Below are positions 37,001 to 48,228 of a stretch of DNA of 64,000 bases, piece after piece. A model generated the notes under the pieces. It was given only the letters and a program-made list of their open reading frames with translations, was not told where the DNA came from and did no database searches. Within the stretch, counting starts at the first letter, position 1. Every line of letters begins with the position of its first letter. A program made the position numbers and the translations under genes. Source of the stretch: Varroa destructor (Eukaryota; Arthropoda; Arachnida; Mesostigmata; Varroidae); assembly GCF_002443255.2 (NCBI RefSeq), contig NW_019211454.1, positions 31,540,061 through 31,604,060 on the forward strand. The letters run 5' to 3'.

Positions 37001-39927
37001 CCTGAGGCATATATCGCAGTTTACGGCAAGGTTGCTTAGGGTAATCCGTGCTTCAGAATTTTGAGTCCGTTCATCAGAAGTGAATCCGTCTGTTGATCGA
37101 ATCACATAGAAAAGAGGAGGAAAGAAATAAGACAAGTGCAATAAGTTCTGCAATAGAGGGGGAATCAATGCTGGATATCTCGCATCAGCAAACGCACACG
37201 GGAGCGCTTTAGGCTTCGGCTAGAGGATGGCATCTTTCTTTGCCCTCCTGGGATTTTTCAAAGCCAAATGAAGTGTAGCAAATTGATGATACATCATGAC
37301 TTTTGTATTTTGTTTTTGTGTTTTCCTGTGTCCACTTTGCGAGTGAATTGCGTAATAGTGCGCTTTTAACATCATTTGCGCAAGCAAAGGCAGGTCCTAC
37401 TGTAAGAAAATCGCTTCGATGACGCTCCATTTAAGAGACAAACACCTGCATTTATTTATATATGCACTGGTATGCACCAGAGCCCAAAGGGCTACGTGCC
37501 AAAGCAGGTCAGACTCGAAACACTGCCAGCTATTCTTTAGTGTTAAAAAGATCACTTCTTTAATTTAACAGCCCGACATACATGGGTCAACGGCTTTTAG
37601 AAAGTGCAGGTTCCTTGTGTGATTGTGTAGGGATAAAATAATTAAAAACAAAAATGGCATATCTACGTAGTTTGGCATGGATCCATTGTCCACTTGCTAA
37701 CGCAGGTCTCCCTATAAAACAGGATACGGTTGTGCCAAACCTTTGGCACCTCCGGCTCACCTTCTTGGTGCCCCCGTAAAACACTTTCAAAAAAGGAAAT
37801 GAACGCTTTGTTCGTTGAGAGGAGGCAAAAGAAGAAAAAAAATTTCGTGAAGAAATTACATCAGTCGATGAAACCGACAACCACACCCTCATAGTACGGA
37901 TAAAACGGAATCATAGCGAGTCATGGCACGGGACCCATGTGAAGTTGATGCCAAATATCGTTTTTTCGTTTGGTCTGCGGACGTAGTTGTACGGGTTAGG
38001 AGACTAAAAGCGCAGAGCTTTCCGGTTGATAACCCTTAGGGATCTCTGTTTGCTTCAGCGTTTCCGGCATTCAACTTTGTCGCCTCTCTTTTTCCGCTGC
38101 TGTGTATCAACGGCGAAAAATCCGCCTTTGGCACAAGCGCGACTTGCCTACTTCAAATCAAGCTATGCCGCCCTATATTTCTCTCATGCTGTTCGTACGG
38201 CCCGACTTAGTACAGCAATAGCCAGTACGTGTCTATGTCACAATCGAAAACTGCCCTCTTTTTTCCCGAATAGCAAGTACATTGAAACGATGAATCGAAA
38301 TGGTGTCGACAAGATTGGTTAGTGAACTGGTTTACAAGAAGAATCCATAGAAATAGAAAGAACATTTTCTCGAAGAGGCGTCTGGTTATGACTACGCTTG
38401 GTGCCTAAATTTTCATTGTCACTGCGGTGTTTGCAAAGGCCAAGGCAGGTCGCTCCCATCTGTGTAACAATAAATTGAACGAGTCTTGTTATGCTGACTG
38501 AAATAGAATAGACGAGAATAGTCGAAATTGTGTGGATGCTCCGCGCCGATAAATCTAACACTATTGAAAATGAAAGCCGATAAAGTAGGAGAATAAAAAT
38601 TGAATGAGAAAATATTCAGTTTCCTCTCAAATATCATATGAAGTAAATGTACCGCTTTGAAAGACATAGGATACCAGATGCATCCTAAAGACACCCTAAA
38701 GTCCTACACAGGAAGTTTCGTTGGATAATTTAAATATAATAGATATGCATAGAAGCGCACTAAGACTGCGATTCACACGACTAAACGCCATTGGATTTGA
38801 GTTTTGCGGTTCAGTTGGCTGTCGAATAAAAAGACTGTTTATGATCGTTCTATATTTCACTGGTATTACGGTGCTAGCTAATCTTTGTTTCCCTCGTCTC
38901 TTGTTCGAAGGAATGAACGTATACACATACAAACTCAAGTTATAGATAAACAAAAAACTAGAAAACGCAATTTGACTTTAGAAATAACTAACTGCATAGT
39001 ATTGCCACTTCACTAAGCCTGTATTACAAGCCAACAGTACTATATTAAGTACAACGACTAGCCTCGACGGCACTCTTTAGCGTAAACGAGAACACACAAA
39101 ACATCGACTATGTGTTCATATATCATTGTGTACCTGCTATTGTCACAGGCATTGTGCACATTCTTTATTCCTTAGATTACTGAAAATGGTATTATCTTAT
39201 ATTAATAGCATAGCTCGTATGCAAAATCAACTTTTTAAATAGAAATTTATGATTAAATCGGGCTTACGGACACCAAAGCTCATCCCTAGGCATTTGCCAT
39301 GGTAATATAAACGTTCTTTTTTAAATTACTTGTTATAGTTCTAAGCGTTACCATATTACTTGTTTAAATAGCTATCTTAATTAGTTACATAAATTATGAG
39401 TGAGCCACCCTCATATATTTTTACTTTATCCAGCGTTCGCTTCAGAACTTGCCTCAGCGCTACTTTGACTCAAAACAACCCAAAGATGAGCGATAACAGC
39501 CACTAAAATGAATGACTTAATCAAGATAAAACCTGGTGACCTCTCTATACAAAGAAAGGTTACTTTTTAAAAAATGTTATTCCCCAATACTACTGATAGC
39601 AGTTCTTAGCTACTATTAGCTTAAGTGTATCCAGCGAAACGTTGGATCATCATCTCGTGGGCTGCCGTAGGATGCCTCTTTCGCTAGATTTAGCTCTATG
39701 ACACCACTTCATTGATTCCGTCAACAGCGGCGGCGGCGGCGTCTTGTTTGCCGACTATTAAAACTGCACAGCTGCTTGTTTTTTACAACAATACGTTTGC
39801 GGTATATTTCAACCAAGGAGTGCATCATTTTCGCGCGCACCGGGTTCATCGGTGTTATGACTGTTCTCTGCTATTCTCGCAGCGATTTGAGCGACAACAG
39901 AACTCCAGTGCAATTCAGTAGGAGCTA

Positions 39928-39957
39928 GGGAGAGGGAGTGGCTCCTTCCCCTCTCCC
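39928..39957. repeat. GC-rich hairpin upstream of a TATA box
   Basis: The arms GGGAGAGGG (39928-39936) and CCCTCTCCC (39949-39957) pair perfectly around a 12-nt spacer, immediately upstream of the TATA sequence at 39961. Confidence 0.7.
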
Positions 39958-39960
39958 GCA

Positions 39961-39969
39961 TATAAAGGG
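39961..39969 (+). promoter_or_regulatory. candidate TATA-box core promoter
   Basis: TATAAAGGG lies in a GC-rich setting, flanked upstream by a purine/pyrimidine hairpin, as in focused animal promoters. The expected start would be near 39990-39995, and the transcript would run into a (CT)n leader at 40043. No recognised coding exon follows within several kb, so the gene it would serve is unknown. Confidence 0.35.
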
Positions 39970-40042
39970 TGCTGTTCGGCTCCGATCCGTTGGCCACCAT
40001 CAATATCGAAGCAGCTGAAGGCTACAAATCTCCTCTCTGTCG

Positions 40043-40065
40043 CTCTCTCTCTCTCTCTCTCTCTC
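40043..40065 (+). repeat. (CT)n microsatellite
   Basis: An uninterrupted CT dinucleotide run of about 23 bases, in a position fitting the leader of a transcript from the TATA box at 39961. Confidence 0.9.
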
Positions 40066-42578
40066 CTTCTACCTTTATATTATTTTCGACAACCTTCCTT
40101 CATAGACTAAGCGAGTAATACCACCGCTGTCAGAGACAAAATTCTCTTTACGGTTTCATTGTCAGTTTTCCCGTATTTTGCCTACTATTCCGGCCATCTA
40201 GCATCAGTCGTATAAGCACAAAGTGCCAGTAACAGACAATCGACCGTTCGACTATGCCTTCTACGAGCGAATCGCAGGGCTCACGTTAACGCCAACCCAA
40301 AGAGTTTTTTTTTCTTTGGCCAAATTTAACGTGGCCAGATAGAATGAGTACGATGTGAATTCTCATTGCAATATAGAGAAATATTCGTCAGATGCTGAAA
40401 GAAGGATTGATTTGGCTATTGCAGTCATCAGCTTTTCTCTGACATTCGCCCTTACTCTTAGCTCTCGCTATACCGCACACTAACGATTAGCTCTGTACTA
40501 TAATAAAACTGGGCAGGGTAAGAGTTAAGGTAATATAGGAATTTGAAAGATAGATCGAAACTTTCATGGTTAGATGCGAAAATGGAGTCATGGTAAATGG
40601 TTGTAGGTGGACGAAAAAGAAGACGCGGTCCTGTCGAGTAATACGTACTATCGACGTAGAGCGAGGGTGGCAGCTGTGCTAAAAACAGAATGATATTTCA
40701 TGTATACCACCACGCAAGGGTATTTTGCCCTTTGTCCTCATTATAGCCTTTTGCTGCGAGTTTAAATATAGGTGCTAACATAGTGAACTATTGTACGGAG
40801 GCTTCCGGGAGTGAGACATTGTCATCAGGCATAAACAGCCATTGCAAGTGTCGGCTGGCTTCCTCCTTAACTGCACGAAAAGCTTTACTACTTTTAATCT
40901 TTGTCTATGCAGACAAGCGACTAAAGTTAAACGATTTTTCACGGCGCGCTCGGAACCATCCTTTATCCCACTCTAACTAGAAACGGTTATCAGAATGTCT
41001 ATCGGTGTTAAGTCACGCAACATTTCGTCTGCTATTCTATAGCATAGTTACGCATTCGACTATAGTCTGATAATATTATATATATAATAATTGCATTTCT
41101 CTCTAGTTACCCGCATGTCGCCGTAACAACTCTGCGATTATACATTTAGTAGTAACCCATTTTTGTTATCTAACGGTTTCATGCTTTAATACGATTTGTT
41201 TCTAATTTAATTTTTCGAATAGCTTGGCTCACACATGCGTTTCAGTATTGCTGCAAAGAATTTGGATTTTCAATACAAATCAATAGTTAAAGCTAGATAA
41301 TTTAATTGACTTGATTTATAGAATGCCACCTTGTATATTTACTAAAGGCTTCATCAACGGTGTATTTAAAAGCCGTTTCTATTCAGGTCCTTTACAGCGC
41401 ACAGTGGTGACACATATTCCGAGAATCTGGAATACTTATTTAGGATAGAATCAGCTTTGAATGTCCCTCAGTTTTAGTCTACATGTTGATATAGCCCGTT
41501 GACTTAACTGTGTATGTGTGTGACAGATAGCTTGTAAAAAAGTGGAGTACATTTGTCTCGCAGCTGTACAGTTGTGGTAAGACCGTACCTCCACTAGGAC
41601 AAGTAAACACGCGTTAATGTATCGCGTAGTTCGTACTTGGCACCCATCATTCTCGACAACTTACGGTTTCAGGCCTTTAAATATTTCATCAGTATGCCAT
41701 AGGCCACCAGACTTGTCGGTCTCTTTATTGATTCATACAGCGGCGTCCTCCACCGTGCCGCGTTGACGCTACCAGTTCCTGCGTCCTTCAACGGGTCACC
41801 CGTACCCAAACCTAATATAGCTTTCTCAGAATCTTCCACCACAAGAACTTCTATAAGGCGGCTCACTTACGTCCTCCCGCCCGTAACCTCTTATTTTGTA
41901 GCACTTGCGGCCACCCAAAGGAAGCGTAATGTTTCCATTACTTCGTGTGCTGACAAGATTTAGACACCTAACACGACGGCTACGGTGGAGACATGACGTG
42001 TAGGGGGTGATGTACAAGGAAAGCTTTGCCCTTAGACATGAACCGAAGAACGAGCTAAATTCTAAGGACAATGGACTCAAAACGAATGGTAGCAATATTC
42101 ATTTGCCATCCAAAATAATGTAAGGTTTGCCTCAATTCAGGATCGCCAAACGCGTTCAAGTTGGAACCCAACCATAATAACTGTTCATTCTATTATGGTA
42201 AGTGGTTGGTTATAAAAGACAACGTCTTATTCATCCGCATTCATTTTACATTCAATGAAAAAGATGAGCATCCGTTTATTGCTGAATGAACTTTAAAAAG
42301 TGGGTTTCGAAGGAAATCACGGCGCACTATAGACATATGGAGTAAACAAGAGCCTGTGTGTGAAAAATCTATTTACATCAAGGTAATGTAGAGGCTGATA
42401 TTCATTCATCGTTGATTCGCTCAGTTAGGCAGATAATGCCAAAACCTTCTCATATCCGTTCACGAAAAAGCTTACGCTATTCATTGCGGTGTGGGCAAAA
42501 ACTGGGCATACTTGTCCTTTGTATCACATAAATGTTATTGGGTTCAGCTGAGATAGCCTTTTACTTGTGTGTGGCTAG

Positions 42579-42582
<4 letters not shown>

Positions 42583-42614
<32 letters not shown>
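42583..42614. repeat. (TA)16 microsatellite
   Basis: Uninterrupted TA repeat of 32 bases. Confidence 0.95.
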
Positions 42615-42617
<3 letters not shown>

Positions 42618-44733
42618 TAACAAGAGCAATTACAGGCTAATAATCATTTGAGTTATTATTTCACTTGCTCATCTGGGTGTGTCCGCTAATCTATATGTTA
42701 GTATGATGTTTATAAAGAAAAAAAAAAAAAATTACACATGCTTATGTAATTGGTACTTGTAGTTTAATTGAAGTATACACCAGCTTGTTATACTAATGTT
42801 ATTTCAACTGATTTTTGATTGAATTTCTTCTATAAAGAGTTCTCTTGTTTTGGTTACGGGTTGTGGTTTATATTTGCTGTCCGATGCTGTCTAATTCATG
42901 GTATTGGTATAAGGTTGAACGAATTTGTCACAAACAGCAAAAATAAGTAGGCACATGGCGAAAGCCTGTCGTTGTCTTTGTTCTCGATATCCCCGTCCTG
43001 CTGCTGTTTCTATAGTCGAATCAAATAGATGACTATCGCGGACTGTTGTCGAATGGACCCCTTCATAAAACAAAGTGATTATTCATATGAAAACGAACTC
43101 TTGAATGTCTAGATCCGTCTCGTACCCTTTTTAAAAAAACCCGCTTTCATTGAAACAACCATTTTGCGCGGAAGCGTTATGAACATTTTTCTAGACCATA
43201 ATGGCGCATGGCTATTTTGGTCCAGAATGCACTGATCAGTTTGTTACAAACATAGAGATCCCCTTTTTTCTAACATATTCATAGCCAGTTCAGTAAAAAA
43301 AAAAACGTCAATAGCAGCTTAAATCTGAATAAGGGTATTTGAATAAGGGCTGAATGTTCCTAGAGTTTGTCGCATATCAATTCAACTAATTTGTTGCCTT
43401 CACCGAGTTGGAAACCAGAAAACCCCTCAAATTTCCTAGGTTTTTTTTATCCATTATGCATACTACTACGATTATTTTATAGATTATGTGTATCTTGATA
43501 TTATCTTTAAGATGTGTCAGTGTCATTCGATAAGAAAACGAAATAATTTCCGACGGGTCTAAACATAGTTTAGACCTTTATAAGAGAGAAGCTCTCGCGT
43601 TTGGCTTTGAGCTGTTACAGGTTCAGCAATTAATGATTATTAGGTAACGTTATAATAACGCCAGAATGCTCTTACGTCGTTATTCTGCGCGTACATTCTT
43701 ATATATGTTTGGATATGGCTTGTGATGGCACATGTTTACGCCTCGCCCTTTAGTCTTTTTGCCCTCATCGCCTACTGGTGAGTAACATAACGCAATATTT
43801 TATTTAGTTATTATATTATCTTAGCCTCTTGCTGAGAACTGGCTTTCACCTTCAGAGCTTCCTGTATCTAATCCTCTATATTCGATGCTTCGTTGTTCCC
43901 ACCAGAGGACGTGTTGGCCTACCTGAACGTATTTGGATATCAAGAAATGTGTCACAGTTTATATGTACTTGCGCACACTGTCTGGTTTTGGTCCTACTTG
44001 AGCTCAGCATTACATAAAGCAGCAGCATCACCTACTGGTATCATCGCAATGATGAGCCATAATATGCTCCCCTTTTGCGGCCGGTGTCCGTCATGTACTG
44101 ATTCCTTTCTATCACAATCTTCAAATCCTCGCCTTCATCGCTTCGATTCCTTAGTTTCTGATGAAAGCAGCAACGCGTGTATGTTTGTAGTTATTGCTAG
44201 TATAGTCCGGTGTATTCCGCCTGTTTTGGCCATCGGCCAGGTGAGTTTTGTTTGTTCACCTACACGACAAAGTCTACTCTAAATTCCTATTAACCCAACA
44301 CAGTCAACCAGACCAAACTAAAGGCCAATGGCTGCCTTTTGTCTAGACCGGCGTATATAGCAAGACACAAGTCTATGGCCCTTCGTCCGCTGCTGCAAAT
44401 AGTCGATAGTAAAGTTTTGTTTCATAGTTATCGTATGGTGGTGGAGCCGTTGCTTGTTTGCCGTATAAGCTTTCTAAGCTACTGTGCCTACGATTAAGCG
44501 GGCACCTGCCCTCAACCAACGTCCACAGTTAGAGGCTGGGAGGCTCAAAGAAGGTTTTCGCGCCCTCTCGCCATCCCGAGTGGAAGTCCCTTTACTCTTA
44601 TATATCTGCGGGCCTATTATCATGTTGGTTGGACAGCATACGGACCATCCAGTGCTCCTGCCGCTTAAAACTTATTATCCCCTAAGGCAAAAGGGGGGAG
44701 AGGTAACTGTGCTGTTTACGGAACAGTCTCATG

Positions 44734-44760
44734 GCAGCAGCAGCAGCAGCAGCAGCAGCA
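44734..44760 (+). repeat. (GCA)9 trinucleotide repeat
   Basis: Nine uninterrupted GCA/CAG units. In the surrounding open frame (44484-44861) they would read as a serine run, but that frame has no other coding support. Confidence 0.95.
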
Positions 44761-45032
44761 TCGGCGTCACTCTGGTCCTAGACAGACAATTTGTCCTTTG
44801 CTGTGAAACTCTAAGACCCTCTCCGGCCGACAGTACACGCATCTGGCACGCAGCTGTCTAGTATAGACGTCCGGTCTCCGCTGAAGCGGTAAATAGCGCT
44901 AGCTGCTGTGGCGGACGGCTTATTAGTTACCCTTACCACACAAGGACCCCTTCCTCACTGCTTCACTCATTCAAGCAGCAACAGAAAAGGCCCGTTTTGA
45001 CCAGCCTTGATGCCATAGGTACTCGGCCTCCG

Positions 45033-45046
45033 CCGCTAGAGGGCGC
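45033..45046 (+). promoter_or_regulatory. CTCF-like motif
   Basis: CCGCTAGAGGGCGC matches the CTCF consensus CCASYAGRKGGCRS at all but the third position. Confidence 0.4.
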
Positions 45047-45092
45047 TCGTCTAATCGACTACGACCATATTTGTGCATCGCAACAAGGGACA

Positions 45093-45107
45093 TAGCGCCA
45101 TCTAGGC
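45093..45107 (-). promoter_or_regulatory. CTCF-like motif
   Basis: On the minus strand the sequence is GCCTAGATGGCGCTA. It lies 46 bp from the plus-oriented motif at 45033 and points the opposite way. Confidence 0.4.
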
Positions 45108-48100
45108 ACGCTAACAAGCTCCTGTATTGTCGGCAATGGCAAAGGATCTTGCCACCGCTCTGTTTCGTTGCTTGTTAGCAAGCGTGGACAAGAACTGAAT
45201 TCCGCTCGGTTCGAAACTATCTCTCAACACTTCATTTGCGTACTTTTTTCAGTGTTTCTAGTCTCCTCCCGTGGCGACCTGAGCAGGTCGAAAAGAGCTT
45301 CTGTTATCCGTTTTCCGGTTGCTGTCATCGAACGTTTCACAAACGTTATGTACATGCGCACGTCCTACAAGCGGCGTTCAGACCCTGTCGCCTCTTTATG
45401 CTTTACCACAAAAATGCTTGTAGAGGTTTTCGAGTTTTCAGCGAAGTCGAGCGGGAACCTTATGAAGTGCATGCCCCATCATTGCTCATGCTGACGGTGG
45501 CAGTAGTTTCAGTAGTAATACCTGGTGTAAATTGCACGTATGTCTATACAAAGAGAATAGCAGTAGTAGCGGCGAAAAGAGCAACAAGAGACGCCCTACA
45601 ATGTTTTGTTGCCATAGACACTCCGACAAATGAATTCGCTGCTTAGTAGTTAGCTGATCGTGGTGCATATGGCGACCCGGGATGCAAGAACGGAAGTTCG
45701 ACATCGCAACAGCGCTCGCAGACGGAAAGACAATACAACGCGATGCCAGAAAACTAATGGCGGCTAATTAATTGCATTTCGTGTATTCATTGTTTCGAGT
45801 TTTGTTCTGTCACATTAGCTACCCCACTATCCACAACTATATTCTTCAGTCATCGTCGTGCTGGTATACGTGTGCTATCCAGTGTAATAGATGGTCACAC
45901 GCGCTGCAGCGGCTCAAAGTCTTTCGTGAGCTCTCAATCGACCCCTTTACAAATTTACGTAGTGCACATGACTAGATACCTGCTTTATAGGAATAGCTAA
46001 TGTAATTATAAAATATAGCTGCAGACCGTATAATGCGTAATAGAAATGGAGAGGAAAATCATATGATGATTGGTACCGACAAATTTCGACCAGTCCCTGT
46101 TTTCAGTTGTTGCTTTTGGGATATAAATAATTTTTCTATTCCTATGCAACAAGGCTCAAGCCATAAAAAATATGTTAATATTACACTGAATATGCATATG
46201 GAATAATTTAATATACACAAAAACGTGTTTCGTATTCAATGTATATGTACCTCCTCCAATCTGTTACCGTTATTTTAGCCGATTACAGGTCTTGCAATCA
46301 CCCATAAAACAGAATTTTATTTGCATGCCTGTCTGCTGTCTGTCGAATGACAGAAAATTTAACTGCTCGTCATACAACGAAATTGACGATAGTGTTCATT
46401 TTTTCGCTTCAATTTAACTATACCGCCGAAGCGTTCGCTTGTCTTGTTTAGTATAGATTTTCACTTGACCTTTCAACGAAAACGGCTAGCGAAATGTTGC
46501 ATTGGCTTCCCGATACCACAGATCCAGGTCGGTGCCGCAGGGAACGCGGACAGGGGCGACACTCAAAGCTATCATTTTCAGGCACGTCGAGTTCAACCAG
46601 CCGTGATAATAAACGATCATCGTCAGCATGATTCACTGCGTAAGTGCTTCGTAGTGGGCAGGTCTCCTGCTTTGAAAACCTCCTGGGACAAGACGCTTGG
46701 CTTCTCGGAGCCTTAAAATGCTTCTCCCTTCGTCGCGTGCTAAACGTGCTGTAACTCTCTTCTGGCTTACAGCCTTTTTGTCAGTCCGTTCGTGGGGATA
46801 AATGGAATACGTGCATGTAGAGTAGTTCTTCATATCATCATCGTACCTCTGATTCGTACCGTTACCTGCTGCTGTCGTTGTTGTTGCCGTTGCAGGCAGT
46901 AATTGGGAGCTAAAGGAAGGCCTTTAGCTAGACTATTGGGTACGTTTCTCAAGACCGGCTTGTACCTTATCTCTGTGCGTACACTTTAAAAGAAAAAATA
47001 TCGGGCAAATAAGACGAAAGCCTATGCTCGTTAGTCTCATAGATGCGTGCGTGCGTTCTAGCCAATTAAAACCGCTAAAGCGACAGCAGCAGCAGCTACC
47101 GAACGCACTATCTCGACGCACCTGGCCGAACCCGTAGAAACCTGGTAGAAAATACACAGCGGATGGCAGTGAGATAGAGCGGACAATTGGTCGCCAAAAG
47201 GTAGTTATTCTAGCGAGATAATAAAGACCCGTCGAACGTGGACATGTAAGGAAATTAAACAAACGGAGTCCAAGGTGACTCGACTTGATACAAGCAGTTG
47301 CTGGCTTGCCTTGTTTCTTTGGCCATCATGTCCGGGTAAAGATCGAATTTGTTTATTTTTATAGGCATGTATATAGGCACCTAAATAATTTCCAGCTGTA
47401 GTGTATGCTTTACATGATTTACCACGATTATGTTACAGATTACAGACTTTTTTTTTTTCTCTGTTTTATAATATCCTAGTAAAAATAGAAAAATAACATT
47501 ACTATTAGCACGTGAACCAGAAAAACTAGGATTACATGTTGTACAAGATCTAGTCATGCTAGACGAAGTTGAGTTACTGCGTATTTGATCACGACTGTCT
47601 ACAACTACTTTCCTACTGTGGCTGTGCATTTTGAACGTACGTATATATGCGCCATGTGTATGTCGGTCTGCCGGTGTTTTTATAGAGATAAACTCTGGGT
47701 TGCTGAGTCTGCCGCCTATCCTACTTTACAGCGGAAAACTATTTTGTATCCAGGGAACGTTATTAAGTTAAGCACGCACGTGCTTTCACCTTATATTGCC
47801 ACTACAATTTTTACCATCCCCTCTTTGGACAGAATCCACAAAGAAATTTGCATGTTCATGGAGCTGTGCACCTCGATAGGTTCATTGGTGTGTATTGCTA
47901 TGAATCAATACATTCGATTCGCTGCCCTACTTCCTGTCTCATGTACACGCATACACTGTATAAGGGATGTTAGGTACACGCTTCCTCACAGCTTGCTAAC
48001 ACACTGCCCCAAGTATATACGGCTAGTCAGGTTTGTTTCTCTAATGCGTTTCAGTTGCACTATCAGGGATTAGCTACTTGTCAAATAGCGATGAATGAAC

Positions 48101-48205
48101 GCAAAGTTGAAAACGGAGATGGATGAGTAAAGAGGCCGTGAGAGGTAAAGAGGGCAAGCTTAGATAGTTGTCTCTCGATTGTTTAGAGACAGCTGAATGT
48201 CTTCA

Positions 48206-48214
48206 TATAAATAG
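48206..48214 (+). promoter_or_regulatory. candidate TATA box
   Basis: TATAAATAG is followed directly by a poly-C tract and a pyrimidine-rich stretch. No coding exon of a known family follows. Confidence 0.25.
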
Positions 48215-48216
48215 CT

Positions 48217-48228
48217 CCCCCCCCCCCC
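48217..48228 (+). repeat. poly-C tract
   Basis: Twelve consecutive C bases followed by GCGCCCC. This is an assembly- and polymerase-slippage-prone site. Confidence 0.9.

Larger units (their letters stand above)
29251..39900. other. gene-poor DNA with scattered signals
   Basis: No confident gene is present. A GC-richer patch at 33300-34300 has overlapping open frames on both strands (33273-33635 plus and 33653-33982 minus) without recognisable domains. Short direct duplications occur at 32771-32805, 33390-33421 and 36159-36193. Weak exon-like frames are discussed separately. Confidence 0.45.
39970..44300. other. gene-poor DNA downstream of the TATA candidate
   Basis: No gene is supported. 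A small GC-richer patch at 41640-41970 has open frames on both strands (41669-41866 minus, 41763-41963 plus). The minus strand also has a strong donor, GAC|GTAAGTGAG, near 41872, so a small exon cannot be excluded. No domain is recognisable. Confidence 0.4.

Noticed and set aside
43893..44282. 129-codon plus-strand frame starting EDVLAYLNVFGYQE, reminiscent of a matrix metalloproteinase propeptide
   Set aside because: Only about 12 residues resemble the family. The cysteine-switch and zinc-binding motifs do not follow and no exon partner was found.
47585..48073. Longest open frame in the window (162 codons, plus)
   Set aside because: A frame of this length is near chance expectation in 64 kb of six-frame sequence. 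Composition is Cys/Ile/Thr-rich without motif or splice support.
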